Shown: one piece after another, positions 8,345 through 18,594 of the stretch
Position numbering within the stretch: the first letter of the stretch is position 1
Layout of the letters: every line of letters starts with the position of its first letter
Source: Mangrovibacterium marinum
Lineage (GTDB): Bacteria; Bacteroidota; Bacteroidia; Bacteroidales; Prolixibacteraceae
DNA length: 64,000 nucleotides
Assembly (NCBI RefSeq): GCF_003046625.1
Contig: NZ_QAAD01000006.1
Coordinates: forward strand, 1 to 64,000
Direction: 5' to 3'
Translations under genes and position numbers: made by a program
Notes under the pieces: generated by a model
Databases searched by the model: none
Seen by the model: the letters and a program-made list of their open reading frames with translations, nothing else
What the model was told of the DNA's origin: nothing

Positions 8345-10107
8345 TATTCTTCTTTACTTTCAATGTAGCGTGATTCTTTTATTTTCTGCTCCAAAACGGA
8401 CGATCCGTCTCCGAGGCTTTGCGCTTTTTGCCATTCTTCCAACGCTTTGGATTGTTCGCCCAACATGAAAAGAATATCACCGTAATGTTCGATTAAAGTG
8501 GCGTTTTCAGCCCCACCGTTTTCCAAAGCTGTTTCGATATAATACTTTGCCAAACTATAATCTTTTCGTTTAAAGAGCACCCAGGCATGCGTATCGAGGT
8601 AAGTGGGGTTGGTGGGGTTAGACTGCACCACCTTGCTGCTCAACTTTTCAGCTTTCTCCAAATCCCTTCCTTCAACCGAAAGATAGTAGGCATAGTTATT
8701 CATAGCCATGAAATTTTGGGGATCGAGTTTTAAAACCTCGTCATAAGCCTCCAGCGCCATATCGATGTGCTTGAGCTTATAATTTGCTTCGGCTTTGTAA
8801 ATAGCCAGCTGAATCATCAGGTTTTTATTGCTTTGCGCATAAGTTTCGCCCTGTTCTATAATTTCAAGGGCTTCGGAATATTTATCGAGTTGAAGGGCAG
8901 CCACCGCATTCAAAGCATATAAAGCCGCTTGGTTTGGAAAGAGTTCCACAGCCTCTGAACTGTCTTGATACAGCGCCTTCCAATCTTGCAAATCGTTGCT
9001 TATCAACAAGTATTGCCACCATATTTCGAAGCTGCTTTTATCGGTATCGAGGTATTTTTTCAGGTAGTCACGTGCTTCAACCAATTTATTCTGCCGCACC
9101 AAATGATCGGCATAAATGGCAAACATCCGATTGTCGTCGGGATATTTATCGTGCAAAATATCCAGTAATTCGTCAATCTGCTCATCCGTCCAATCCGACT
9201 GGTCGGCCGATGCTGTTTGCATCATGTAATACTGAATTTTGGTGTCGGCATCCAGCTCGTCGTTCGCAAAAGCCAGCTTAATTTCGTTAAAAGCTTTAGT
9301 AAAATCACCTTCCTCGGTGTAAAAACCGGCCAGCGAAAAATGGACGAAACCGTTTTCGGGGGCTATTTCGAGGATTTTGTTGTAGTATTTCAGTGCGTTC
9401 TCCTTGTCGCCCTGTTGTTGATACAGCTCAGCCATCAGCCCGTAATACTGTGGTTCGTCGGGGTTCGATTCAATCAATCGGTTAATTTCGGCAAATGCTT
9501 TATCTGGCTGGTTCATTTTCAGATACAGATTTTGCTTTGCCACCGAAATCTGATCGCTTAAACCGGACTTCGCTTCCAGCTGGTTGTATGCCGCAATAGC
9601 TTCATCGTAGTTTTCGGCCATACCAAGCAACACTGCTTTGCTGTATAAAAACTCAAGATTGTCGGGTTCTAATTCGGTAAGCTCACCATAAATCTGAGCG
9701 GCCTCGCTAAACTGCCGACGCTGCTGATAAACCTGCGCCAACGAAATTTTATACCACTTGTTTTCGGGGTTAATAGCCGACGCTTTTTCGAGCAACAACG
9801 CAGCACTGGTCAAATCCTTATTAGCATAGTGCAGTGTTCCCATTTCGTACATGGCAACAGCCGATTGCGGATCGATCTCGAGACAACGTGAGAAAACTGA
9901 AACGGCATTGGTCAGGTTACCTAACTTTTTCTGCTTCAGACCTTCGATAAATAGATATTCAAATTCGTTTTTCTGATCTTCGGTCAGTGCTGTTTCCTGG
10001 CTTTTTGTAAGTTCCGGACCAGCAACTTCGAGCTGCTGTTTGGTGGTTGCACAGGACGCGAGCGTTAATCCAAGCAATGCAAAATATCCTAACTTTTTAA
10101 TATTCAT
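8344..10107 (-). CDS. Tetratricopeptide-repeat lipoprotein
   Basis: A 587-residue lipoprotein with the signal 'LLGLTLASC' and lipidated C19. Nearly the whole mature chain is tandem TPR helical pairs, for example 'AVAMYEMGTLHYANKDLTSA' and 'PQYYGLMAELYQQQGDKENA'. Such arrays act as scaffolds for protein contacts at the membrane. It is coupled to DUF4292 through a 1-base stop/start overlap and probably acts with it. The client is unknown. Confidence 0.88.
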   Translation of the reverse strand: MNIKKLGYFALLGLTLASCATTKQQLEVAGPELTKSQETALTEDQKNEFEYLFIEGLKQKKLGNLTNAVSVFSRCLEIDPQSAVAMYEMGTLHYANKDLTSAALLLEKASAINPENKWYKISLAQVYQQRRQFSEAAQIYGELTELEPDNLEFLYSKAVLLGMAENYDEAIAAYNQLEAKSGLSDQISVAKQNLYLKMNQPDKAFAEINRLIESNPDEPQYYGLMAELYQQQGDKENALKYYNKILEIAPENGFVHFSLAGFYTEEGDFTKAFNEIKLAFANDELDADTKIQYYMMQTASADQSDWTDEQIDELLDILHDKYPDDNRMFAIYADHLVRQNKLVEARDYLKKYLDTDKSSFEIWWQYLLISNDLQDWKALYQDSSEAVELFPNQAALYALNAVAALQLDKYSEALEIIEQGETYAQSNKNLMIQLAIYKAEANYKLKHIDMALEAYDEVLKLDPQNFMAMNNYAYYLSVEGRDLEKAEKLSSKVVQSNPTNPTYLDTHAWVLFKRKDYSLAKYYIETALENGGAENATLIEHYGDILFMLGEQSKALEEWQKAQSLGDGSSVLEQKIKESRYIESKEE

Positions 10108-10173
10108 TTTATCCCATTTAGGCCAACGACCTGGTTGTTAAATTCTGTGCGACGCTACGCCGAGTCAGACGGC

Positions 10174-10608
10174 TTACTGATATCCGGTATGCCCGAAACC
10201 ACCGGCTCCCCGTTCTGTTTCTTCTAAAATCTGAACTTCGTCCCAACCAATTGTTTCGTGTTTGGCAATTACCATCTGGCAAATCCGTTCGCCATGCTGA
10301 ATGATAAAGTCTTCCTGCGAAAGATTGATCAAAATCACACCTATTTCGCCCCGGTAATCGGCATCGATTGTTCCCGGTGAATTTAAAACCGTTATACCCT
10401 TTTTCAGAGCCAAACCACTGCGGGGACGAACCTGAGCTTCGTAGCCCTCGGGCAGTTCAATAAACAGACCTGTGGGCACCAACGCTCTCTGGAGCGGTTT
10501 CAACACAATCGGTTCGCTCAAATTAGCCCGCAGATCCATGCCTGCTGATAAGGAAGTACTGTAAGTTGGTAAGGGATTTTCTGATTTATTGATAATTTTC
10601 ACCTGCAT
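10174..10608 (-). CDS. dut: Deoxyuridine 5'-triphosphate nucleotidohydrolase
   Basis: A trimeric dUTPase of 144 residues that cleaves dUTP to dUMP and pyrophosphate, keeping uracil out of DNA. All five motifs are visible: 'AGMDLRAN', '[11 protein letters not shown]', '[13 protein letters not shown]', 'ERICQMV' and the C-terminal '[10 protein letters not shown]' arm. The length is normal. It lies first in the minus-strand run dut - TPR - DUF4292 - envC, with 66 bp to the TPR gene. Confidence 0.95.
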   Translation of the reverse strand: MQVKIINKSENPLPTYSTSLSAGMDLRANLSEPIVLKPLQRALVPTGLFIELPEGYEAQVRPRSGLALKKGITVLNSPGTIDADYRGEIGVILINLSQEDFIIQHGERICQMVIAKHETIGWDEVQILEETERGAGGFGHTGYQ

Positions 10609-10716
10609 ATCGATGTCATTTATTGATCGTTGAGCTGCTTTATAATTTTACAATCTCCAAATATAGCTATTTAAAACGGAGCGCCTGCTTTCGTTCAAAT
10701 CAATTAACACTATTTA

Positions 10717-11850
10717 TCAATCTTCAACAAAAAGAACTTGCTCCATGATCTTGTCGGAAATGAACAGGCCTTCGGTATTGAGGCAGTAAGCTCCATTATG
10801 GAGTTTAAGATGGCCCGATTTTAAAAAGGGTTCTATTTCGATCATAAAATGATCATAAAATCGGCCGCTAAAATTTTGCTTTAAGTAAGAATCCGATATT
10901 CCCCATTGCGTACGCAACGAAGTAATTACGTAGTCGTTGTACTGGTCTTGCTGGCTCAATATTTCGTTTTCCCAATAGGGTGTATTATGCTCGAATGCCT
11001 GCAAATATTTTCGTAGCGACGAAACATTCCAGCGGCGGGTTTTCAGGTCGAAGGAATGTGCCGATGGTCCGAATCCGAGGTAACATTTACGTTCCCAATA
11101 AGCGCGGTTGTGTCGTGAATAAAGTCCTGGTTGTGCGAAATTAGATATCTCGTAGTGCTCAAATCCCGCCTTCTCCAGCTCTTGCTTTAACAGTTTAAAC
11201 TGATTGAAACTGAGCTCATCAGGCAATTCCTTTATTTTGCCGTTTTTCAGGTAGTCGTAAAAAACCGTTCCCTCGTGATAGGTGAGGTGATAAGCCGAGA
11301 TGTGCTGAACCTTCAGTGCAATAGCCTGCTGCACATTATCGCGCCAAGCCTCGAGCGATTGGTTGGGCAGCCCGTAAATTAAATCGATACTGATATTTGA
11401 AAAGCCCGTTTCCTGAGCCAGTTGAACGGCCGAAATGGCTTGTTGGGCACTATGTCGCCGATTCATGCTTTTCAGATCCTGATTGTTGAAGGATTGTGTA
11501 CCGATGCTTAGCCGGTTAACGGAGCTTGCTTTCAGTGCTTCCAAAAATTCCCGGCTAAGGTCGTCGGGATTGCATTCCACGGTTACTTCAGCATCATCGG
11601 AAACCCGATAACATTGATACAACTGTGTTAAAATCCGGTCTATTTCAGCCACTTTCAACACCGATGGCGTACCTCCGCCAAAATAGATGCTCTCGATTGC
11701 TTCCTGATTCAGCTCCGATTTTCGGGCTTTGATCTCCAACATCAAAGCAGCCAGAAAATCAGGGCGCGATGCAAAATCCGTCGACTTATAGAAGTCGCAA
11801 TAGTGACATTTCGTTTTACAAAACGGAATATGAATGTAAATTCCAGCCAT
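10717..11850 (-). CDS. hemW: Radical SAM heme chaperone HemW
   Basis: A 377-residue radical-SAM protein with the cluster ligands C11, C15 and C18 in 'PFCKTKCHYCDF'. The HemW-type 'YFGGGTPSVL' and 'SIGTQSFNNQDLKSMNRRH' segments and the C-terminal HemN-like domain are present. HemW binds heme and delivers it to client proteins. It was long misannotated as a coproporphyrinogen oxidase; the short length and N-terminus favour HemW. It may be the distal gene of the lutB - rrf2 transcript (123 bp gap). Confidence 0.9.
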   Translation of the reverse strand: MAGIYIHIPFCKTKCHYCDFYKSTDFASRPDFLAALMLEIKARKSELNQEAIESIYFGGGTPSVLKVAEIDRILTQLYQCYRVSDDAEVTVECNPDDLSREFLEALKASSVNRLSIGTQSFNNQDLKSMNRRHSAQQAISAVQLAQETGFSNISIDLIYGLPNQSLEAWRDNVQQAIALKVQHISAYHLTYHEGTVFYDYLKNGKIKELPDELSFNQFKLLKQELEKAGFEHYEISNFAQPGLYSRHNRAYWERKCYLGFGPSAHSFDLKTRRWNVSSLRKYLQAFEHNTPYWENEILSQQDQYNDYVITSLRTQWGISDSYLKQNFSGRFYDHFMIEIEPFLKSGHLKLHNGAYCLNTEGLFISDKIMEQVLFVED

Positions 11851-11973
11851 CTTAAAAAATCTTCAACACTTTAACATTCAACACAAACCGAGACTTTCCA
11901 TCCGGGAAAGAGAACAGCAACTCCATGTTTTATCAGCGCTGGCTGAAACATCAAATTCCGGGACCAGCTATTT

Positions 11974-12417
11974 TTATATTTTAATCAAATCCTCGTGCCC
12001 CTTCATGTCGGCAATAATTTTAGCAATGCTGGTTTCCGAGTAAAAAACCATCAGCTCGTTCCGTACAGCACTAAATTGTTTGTGAACCGCACAAGGCTTG
12101 CCGTGGTCGTGATGAGAAGAGCAAGTTTCGTGACTGATCAGGCAGTTATTGAAAAAGTCGTCTCCATCAATGGTTCGCACAATTTCGAACAAGGTAATTT
12201 CCTGGGCGGGTTTTCCCAAGCCAAAACCACCGTTGGGACCTTTTGTTGATGTGAGGATTTTCTGTTTCACCAGGTTTTGAAGAATTTTTCCCAAAAAGGG
12301 TGTCGGGATTTCCAAATCACCGGCAATTTTTTTGATACCGATTTTCTCTCCCTCTTCGCCAAACTTACCGAGGTAGATTAAAGCACGAACGGCGTATTTA
12401 CACGTATTTGAAAGCAT
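11974..12417 (-). CDS. Rrf2-family transcriptional regulator
   Basis: A 147-residue regulator with an N-terminal winged helix ('YAVRALIYLGKF', 'IPTPFLGKILQNLVKQKIL', 'GPNGGFGL'). It has three cysteines, C92, C99 and C109, in the region where Rrf2 proteins hold an Fe-S cluster. The spacing (6 and 9 residues) is wider than in IscR (5 and 5), and the second gap is rich in His ('SSHHDHGKP'). It may therefore sense redox, NO or iron through a cluster or a metal. It lies 39 bp downstream of lutB and may control that gene. Confidence 0.88.
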   Translation of the reverse strand: MLSNTCKYAVRALIYLGKFGEEGEKIGIKKIAGDLEIPTPFLGKILQNLVKQKILTSTKGPNGGFGLGKPAQEITLFEIVRTIDGDDFFNNCLISHETCSSHHDHGKPCAVHKQFSAVRNELMVFYSETSIAKIIADMKGHEDLIKI

Positions 12418-12456
12418 AATATCACTAGTTTAAAAGTCTCAGATCTTATCTATAAT

Positions 12457-13845
12457 TCACGAATTTTTCTTGTTTTTATGCAAGTCTTTCCATTGCTGGC
12501 TAAACGAGCGATCGGCAAACTGAGGTGTTTTTTTCTGCTCGCCCAGTGCATTTTTTCCAAGGCCGGCCAAGGCATTTTTCACCTTACCACCAACGGCATC
12601 CAGCCGACTCCGTTTTCGAAAAGCAAACTCGTAAGCTTTCATCCCCTGATTCCAAACAAACGAACCGTTCCCTTGTTCTACGGCATCCCGCCGATTGAAC
12701 AACAGCAAGTTATGAAGCGGTATTTTTACCGGGCACACTTCGGTACATTTGCCGCATACCGAACAAGCCGAACTAAGGTGATTATAATCGGCGAAACCTT
12801 TATAAAAAGGCGTAATCACCGAGCCGATAGGCCCACTGTAAGTTGCCGCATAGGTATAACCTCCTATGTTTTTATAAATGGGGCAAGCATTTAAACAAGC
12901 ACCGCAACGGATGCATTTCAGCGCTAAATACTGTTCCTTCTGTTTGTACAGCTCTGTCCGTTTATTGTCTAACAAAATGACATACATTTTTTCGGGACCA
13001 TCGGTTTCACCAGCTTGCCGCGGGCCCGAAACAATGGAATTGTACACCGTAATCTGCTGACCGGTTCCGTGTGCTGCCAGCAAAGGCCACATCAGTGCCA
13101 GATCGTTCATTTTAGGTACTAATTTTTCGATTCCGGCGATCACAATATGTACTTTCGGAAACGAAAAAGTCATCATCGCATTCCCCTCATTTTCGGTTAA
13201 TGCGATTCCGCCCACATCGGCCACCAAAAAGTTTGCTCCGGTAACACCAACATCGGCGTTTACAAAGCTTTGGCGCAATTTTTCGCGTACAAAAGCAGTC
13301 AGAAATTCGGGGCTGCTTTTTTCGGGTGTATCAAATTTTTCGTGAAACAACTCAGCAATATCCTGCTTCGATTTGTGCATACAAGGTGTCACAATATGGT
13401 AGGGTTTTTCGCCTGCCAACTGCACAATATATTCGCCCAAATCGGTTTCCAGCGAATGCACGCCCGCCGCCTCGACATGCTCGTTAAAATCGACTTCCTC
13501 GGTTGTCATCGATTTACTTTTCACAAGCAGTTCAGCCTTGTTATCCTTTAAAATTTGAACAATCGCCTGAATGGCTTCGGCACTATCTTCAGCCCAAATA
13601 ACATCGGCACCGCGGGCAGTGATATTCTTTTCAAATTCGATCAGATATTTGTCCAGGTTTTCAACAACAGTGCGCTTTATAAACGAACCTCGTTCCTTGG
13701 CTGTATCCAGGTCGGAATAGCGCTGACGGCCGCGTTCAACCGCCGCATCGTAGCGCGAAATATTGAATTTGATCGTTGCCCGATGCTTTTTATCGAAAGC
13801 AATTTGATCCGCATCGTGCAGGAATTTCTTTTTAACTTCTGCCAT
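12457..13845 (-). CDS. lutB: LutB-type iron-sulfur lactate utilization protein
   Basis: A 462-residue LutB/YkgF-like protein. The N-terminal two thirds is the LUD domain. It is followed by two [4Fe-4S] motifs, 'CIRCGACLNACP' and 'CSVCGKCTEVCP', and a C-terminal tail. In Bacillus, LutABC oxidises L-lactate to pyruvate. No lutA or lutC gene lies next to it in this window, so it is an orphan here and its partners are elsewhere or absent. It is probably transcribed with the Rrf2 regulator. Confidence 0.85.
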   Translation of the reverse strand: MAEVKKKFLHDADQIAFDKKHRATIKFNISRYDAAVERGRQRYSDLDTAKERGSFIKRTVVENLDKYLIEFEKNITARGADVIWAEDSAEAIQAIVQILKDNKAELLVKSKSMTTEEVDFNEHVEAAGVHSLETDLGEYIVQLAGEKPYHIVTPCMHKSKQDIAELFHEKFDTPEKSSPEFLTAFVREKLRQSFVNADVGVTGANFLVADVGGIALTENEGNAMMTFSFPKVHIVIAGIEKLVPKMNDLALMWPLLAAHGTGQQITVYNSIVSGPRQAGETDGPEKMYVILLDNKRTELYKQKEQYLALKCIRCGACLNACPIYKNIGGYTYAATYSGPIGSVITPFYKGFADYNHLSSACSVCGKCTEVCPVKIPLHNLLLFNRRDAVEQGNGSFVWNQGMKAYEFAFRKRSRLDAVGGKVKNALAGLGKNALGEQKKTPQFADRSFSQQWKDLHKNKKNS

Positions 13846-14038
13846 CGCAGTTTTCGTATTATCGTTGTTTATTTAATCTTGCTCTATCGCTCTTTCTCCC
13901 AATTGAACTGTCTCTTTCCATTTATGAGTGGCTACCGAACTCAATTTAGAAAATTCTGAGATACAAAGCTTTTTGTTCCGTGGAATGGTCTTTGCCGCCG
14001 GACAAAAATAATATATAAAAATATTTAATTGTCTTTAA

Positions 14039-15511
14039 TTACCGAAGAAACTTTCTGAATTCCCTATTTTCTAATACAAATACACAGCCCAGAAAACCCC
14101 CGAACAAAGCCAGATTGATTGCGTAGCGTGCCAATTGTGAACTCGCCGGCACGAAACAACTGGTCGCATAGATGGCCAATGCCAGCGCGAAATACAGGCC
14201 AATTCGTTTAATTGGATAATTAACCGGAAAATGCTTCTGTCCGATTACATAGGAGAGCACCGTCATCACTACAAAGCAAATCAGTACGGCCCAGGCTGAA
14301 GCCATATAGCCGTAAACGGGAATAAACAAGATGTTGATGACTAAACTGATGGCAGCTCCAACCAGCGCAAAATAGGCTCCAAAACGGGTTTTATCGGTCA
14401 GCTTATACCACAACGACAGGGTGTAATAAATCCCTAAAAACAGGTTAGCCATCAGTACGATCGGAACAACTTTCAAGCCGGATAGATATCCTTCTCCCAA
14501 AATGCCCAGCTGCCGGAACAAATCGAGGAATAAACCAATACCCAGAAAGATGATCAACCCGAAGATGACAAAATACTTCAAAATAAGGGCATAGCCTCGT
14601 TTGTTGTTTTCCGATTTCACCTGCGAGAAAAAGAATGGCTCGAAAGCATAACGAAAGGCCTGAATAAACATATTCATCAACACGGCGAGCTTGTAGTTAG
14701 CTGCATAAATTCCGACTTGTTCCATGGGGCCAAGCTCGTCGGGCACCAATTTGGGAATCAGAATTTTGTCGATATTCTGATTCACCATACCTGCCACACC
14801 AACCACCAAAATGGGGAAGGAGTACCAGATCATTTCCTTCAGCAAACGCCTACTGAACCGAAGTTTTATTCTCAGTTCCGGTACCAGCATCAACAAGGTA
14901 ATACCACTGGCAATCAGGTTGGAAATGAATACGTAGCCAACGCCAATTTCATCGCTGTAAATATGGCGAATGAAACTCTCGGGATTGGACTTCAAAATAG
15001 CCGGACAAATACTGATAAAGAAGATATTAAAGAATATATTAGCCAGAATATTCACCAGCTTTAAGAAGGCAAATTTAATGGGGCGCGATTCAATGCGCAA
15101 CTTGGCAAACGGAATGGCTGTGAAGGCATCGAAGGCCATAATCAGGGCAATCCAGCGAATGTATTCGGGATGTTGCCCGTATTCCATCCAGTTGGCAATA
15201 TTCTCGGAAAAAGTTGACACCAGCAGTAAAAAACCCGCCGATGTTACAAACAAGGAGATCATCGAGCTGGAATACACCAATTCCTTATCGTCCGAGCGAG
15301 AAGCAAACCGAAAGTAGCCGGTTTCCATGCCGTAGGTGAGCAACACCAGCAAAAAAGCCATGTACGAATACAAGTTTCCGACTACACCGTACTCGGCCGG
15401 CGGGAAAACATTGGCGTAATACGGGACAAGCCACCAATTGAGAAACCGCCCAACAATACTGCTAACTCCGTAAATGGCGGTATCGCCAACTAATTTTTTA
15501 AACGAGCTCAA
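14039..15511 (-). CDS. Polysaccharide flippase (Wzx/MATE-like)
   Basis: A 490-residue inner-membrane protein with about 14 hydrophobic segments of the MOP superfamily, beginning 'LVGDTAIYGVSSIVGRFLNWWLVPYYANVF'. Members flip lipid-linked oligosaccharides across the inner membrane for O-antigen, capsule or exopolysaccharide assembly. No glycosyltransferases lie alongside; the nearest envelope genes are the dut - envC run. The 450 bp between it and the divergent lipoprotein gene (15512-15963) is AT-rich and shows nothing else that I can name. Confidence 0.85.
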   Translation of the reverse strand: MSSFKKLVGDTAIYGVSSIVGRFLNWWLVPYYANVFPPAEYGVVGNLYSYMAFLLVLLTYGMETGYFRFASRSDDKELVYSSSMISLFVTSAGFLLLVSTFSENIANWMEYGQHPEYIRWIALIMAFDAFTAIPFAKLRIESRPIKFAFLKLVNILANIFFNIFFISICPAILKSNPESFIRHIYSDEIGVGYVFISNLIASGITLLMLVPELRIKLRFSRRLLKEMIWYSFPILVVGVAGMVNQNIDKILIPKLVPDELGPMEQVGIYAANYKLAVLMNMFIQAFRYAFEPFFFSQVKSENNKRGYALILKYFVIFGLIIFLGIGLFLDLFRQLGILGEGYLSGLKVVPIVLMANLFLGIYYTLSLWYKLTDKTRFGAYFALVGAAISLVINILFIPVYGYMASAWAVLICFVVMTVLSYVIGQKHFPVNYPIKRIGLYFALALAIYATSCFVPASSQLARYAINLALFGGFLGCVFVLENREFRKFLR

Positions 15512-15963
15512 AGGGTTGAAATTTTTGGTAAAGATAGCTATTCGCCAACACCCGCTCCAGTAAAGCGAAAAATCTTTCAGATCGAAAACGAAAAGATCCG
15601 AAATCCTTCATCCCGCACTAAAATACTTATTTGGTAGTCTTTCCTGGGTTCGATAGATCGTTCGATTTTCAGTTCCCAGACTAGCACACACTTGTAATAA
15701 ATTGATCTATTGCACTCTGGCTATCACTCACCAAGTGCACAAAGCGCTAAAATACGCATGATTAAAAAAAATTCAACGAACTATTCGTCTTAAATTATCA
15801 ATAAATTACAAGCATTTCCGATTCATTTTACCGAGAGCTACTGCCATTTTGCCAACTATTCCCTCGCATAAATTTTTGTGCTAAATTGATAACATTTTCA
15901 AACAATCACGGGTCGCTGTTCTGTTTAGCATGCTTTTATGTATTTTTACGCTGCCTGATAAAA

Positions 15964-17046
15964 ATGATTAGAATGAAATTGAAAGCTTTTGCCCTCGTAA
16001 GTGTTTGTTTATTGGTTATTACCGCAATTTCATGCAGCAACACCAGCAGCCGTTCGCGCAAACCTGTTGCCCGCATCGATATCCGTTTTCCAAAAGGAAA
16101 GCCGGTGTATGGCGACAGTATCCGGGTACAAATTAAGGTAGATCCGAAAAATGGCGAACTGCAAAATGCAGAGCTTTACCTCGACAACGAGCTCCTCACA
16201 AAATCGACCAGCGAAAATTTCAACTATCAGGTCAAGTCCATTTCAAGCTTAGGAAAACATCAGTTTAAAGTGATTGCGACCAAAACAGATGGGGTAGAAG
16301 GTGTTAGTTATAAGAATTTTGAAGTTTTTTCGCGCGTAAAACCGCAATTACTGCGCTACGAGATCGTCCACACTTACCCGCACAACACCGATCATTTCAC
16401 CCAAGGGCTGGAAGTGCATAACAACAAATTTTATGAGAGTACAGGTCAAAATGGTCAATCAGGCATTTACCGCTTCGATCTTCAGTCCGGAAAAATCCTT
16501 CAGGAATTTAAGATGGAAGAAAAATATTTCGGCGAAGGAATCACCATTGTCGGCGATAAGATCTACCAGCTAACCTACAAAGCGCAGAAAGGCTTTGTGT
16601 ATGATTTAAACAGTTTTGCCCGGGTTGACAGCTTTTTATACGACACGGCTGAAGGTTGGGGATTAACACATGATGGCGAGTATCTGATTAAAACCGACGG
16701 CTCTGAATTTCTGGACTTTATTAATCCGAAAACCTTCCAGGTAGAGCGACGAGTAGCGGTTTACGATAACAACGGTTTGGTTCGGAACCTAAATGAACTG
16801 GAGTACTACAATGGCTATGTTTATTCCAACATCTGGCAAACCAACTACGCTGTAAAAATCGATCCCCGAACCGGCGAAATTGCCGCTAAGATCGATTTTT
16901 CGGGGCTCATGTCGGTGATGTATAATCCAGAAAAACCAATTGATGTGCTGAACGGAATAGCCTTTAACAAGTCAAACGGAAAAATGTATGTTACCGGCAA
17001 ACTGTGGCCCAGTTTATTTGAAGTAAAATTGGTCGAAACGAACTAA
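15964..17046 (+). CDS. Glutaminyl-peptide cyclotransferase lipoprotein
   Basis: A lipoprotein of about 360 residues of the plant-type glutaminyl cyclase family, a five-bladed beta-propeller that turns N-terminal Gln into pyroglutamate. I chose the start at 15964 (or 15973) because it gives a proper lipoprotein signal ('FALVSVCLLVITAISC'); the longer upstream frame adds an unlikely 26-residue leader. The family pattern 'HTYPHNTDHFTQGLEVHNNKFYESTGQNGQSG' region and the later 'LNELEYYNGYVYSNIWQTN' region are clear. N-terminal pyroglutamate formation on secreted proteins is known in Bacteroidota, which fits an exported enzyme. Confidence 0.85.
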   Translation: MIRMKLKAFALVSVCLLVITAISCSNTSSRSRKPVARIDIRFPKGKPVYGDSIRVQIKVDPKNGELQNAELYLDNELLTKSTSENFNYQVKSISSLGKHQFKVIATKTDGVEGVSYKNFEVFSRVKPQLLRYEIVHTYPHNTDHFTQGLEVHNNKFYESTGQNGQSGIYRFDLQSGKILQEFKMEEKYFGEGITIVGDKIYQLTYKAQKGFVYDLNSFARVDSFLYDTAEGWGLTHDGEYLIKTDGSEFLDFINPKTFQVERRVAVYDNNGLVRNLNELEYYNGYVYSNIWQTNYAVKIDPRTGEIAAKIDFSGLMSVMYNPEKPIDVLNGIAFNKSNGKMYVTGKLWPSLFEVKLVETN

Positions 17047-17049
17047 TTG

Positions 17050-18072
17050 CTAGAAGAGCGTGGCATTCCCGTCGGCTCTAAAAACGCCCAAATGCTTGTA
17101 GGCCAAATCGGTAACCTCTCTTCCGCGAGGTGTGCGCTTGATAAAACCTTCCTTAATTAAGAACGGTTCGTAAACCTCTTCGATCGTTCCACTATCTTCG
17201 CCAACCGCGGTTGCAATTGTACTGATTCCAACGGGGCCTCCTTTGAATTTATCAATAATTGTCCGCAGGATTTTGTTATCCATCTCATCCAGGCCGTGTG
17301 TATCAATATTAAGCGCTTCGAGCGAAAACCTGGTAATTTCCATATCAATACGTCCATTTCCCTTCACCTGCGCAAAATCACGTACACGGCGCAATAAAGC
17401 ATTCACAATCCGGGGAGTTCCACGGCTGCGCGACGCAATTTCGATGGCTGCCCGCTCGTCGATGTCGACTTGCAAAATTGCTGCCGAGCGTTTAACAATA
17501 CCGGTTAATATTTTCAGATCGTAATATTCGAAATGTGATTTTATCCCAAAACGAGCGCGAAGAGGACTTGTTAACAAACCGGAACGGGTCGTCGCACCAA
17601 CCAAGGTGAAGGGATTTAATTCGAGCTGAATTGAACGTGCTGAGGGCCCCTTATCGATCATGATATCGATTTTATAGTCCTCCATAGCGGAATACAAATA
17701 TTCTTCGACTATGGGGCTTAAACGGTGTATTTCGTCGATGAAGAGCACATCGCGCTCGTCCAGGTTGGTTAAAAGTCCGGCCAAATCGCCTGGTTTATCC
17801 AAAACCGGACCGGAAGTCAGCTTCAAGCTAACCCCAAGTTCATTGGCAATAATATTCGAGAGAGTCGTTTTTCCGAGCCCGGGAGGGCCGAAAAGCAAAA
17901 CATGATCCAGCGCTTCACCCCGCATTTTAGCTGCTTGAACAAAAACACGTAAGTTATCAACAATTTGTTGTTGCCCTTTAAAATCGTCAAACGATAAGGG
18001 GCGTAAACGCTTGTCAATATCGTTATCCTTGTCGGAAAAAGATTCCTGGTGTAGATCGATTGGCTCCGTCAT
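17050..18072 (-). CDS. ruvB: Holliday junction branch-migration helicase RuvB
   Basis: A 340-residue AAA+ motor that drives branch migration with RuvA. Walker A 'GPPGLGKTT', Walker B 'LFIDEIHRL', sensor 1 'GATTRSGLL' and the arginine-containing 'PLRARFG' are all present, and a C-terminal winged helix follows ('[28 protein letters not shown]'). The length is normal. ruvA and ruvC are not in the window. It is convergent with the cyclotransferase gene, with 3 bp between their ends. Confidence 0.97.
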   Translation of the reverse strand: MTEPIDLHQESFSDKDNDIDKRLRPLSFDDFKGQQQIVDNLRVFVQAAKMRGEALDHVLLFGPPGLGKTTLSNIIANELGVSLKLTSGPVLDKPGDLAGLLTNLDERDVLFIDEIHRLSPIVEEYLYSAMEDYKIDIMIDKGPSARSIQLELNPFTLVGATTRSGLLTSPLRARFGIKSHFEYYDLKILTGIVKRSAAILQVDIDERAAIEIASRSRGTPRIVNALLRRVRDFAQVKGNGRIDMEITRFSLEALNIDTHGLDEMDNKILRTIIDKFKGGPVGISTIATAVGEDSGTIEEVYEPFLIKEGFIKRTPRGREVTDLAYKHLGVFRADGNATLF

Positions 18073-18135
18073 AAAATTTATTCCTGGCTTTAGGGAACAA
18101 ATATAATTTTATTTCGGGAGGCGGCGTAAATCCAA

Positions 18136-18528
18136 TTAAAAACTATTGATCTGTAAATCAGTCAATACAAAATTCAATTTACTAACGTCGAATGGTTTAG
18201 CAATGAATTCGTTCATACCATGCGCCAAACATTTTTCGCGATCGTTATCCATTGTATTAGCCGTAACTGCAATAATAGGTGTTGGATCGACAATGTTATT
18301 TTCTTTTTCGTATTCTCTTATTTTCAAACTGGCCTCCAAACCATCCATCACGGGCATCATTATATCCATCAGGATAACATCGAATTTCTTCTCTTTAAAG
18401 ACATTAAGCGCTTCCAGGCCATTGTTGGCAATTTCAATATCGTGGTTGAATTTTTTCAAACTGAAAGTTACAATCCTCTGATTCAACACATTATCCTCCA
18501 CAAGTAATATGGACAGTTTTTCTTTCAT
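18136..18528 (-). CDS. Single-domain response regulator (CheY-like)
   Basis: A receiver domain of about 130 residues with no output domain. With the start at 18528 the acidic pocket is E11/D12, the phospho-acceptor is D55 ('VILMDIMMPVMDG') and the conserved lysine is in 'FIAKPFD'. Earlier ATGs at 18549 and 18594 would add a short extension that does not align with the family. Such proteins often act in phosphorelays or in hybrid kinase signalling. There is no kinase gene adjacent. Confidence 0.85.
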   Translation of the reverse strand: MKEKLSILLVEDNVLNQRIVTFSLKKFNHDIEIANNGLEALNVFKEKKFDVILMDIMMPVMDGLEASLKIREYEKENNIVDPTPIIAVTANTMDNDREKCLAHGMNEFIAKPFDVSKLNFVLTDLQINSF

Positions 18529-18594
18529 TTTTCTACGTTGTAAATCCATCTCAAATTTAATCCGATTTTCAGCAAAAAGGAAACCCATTATCAA

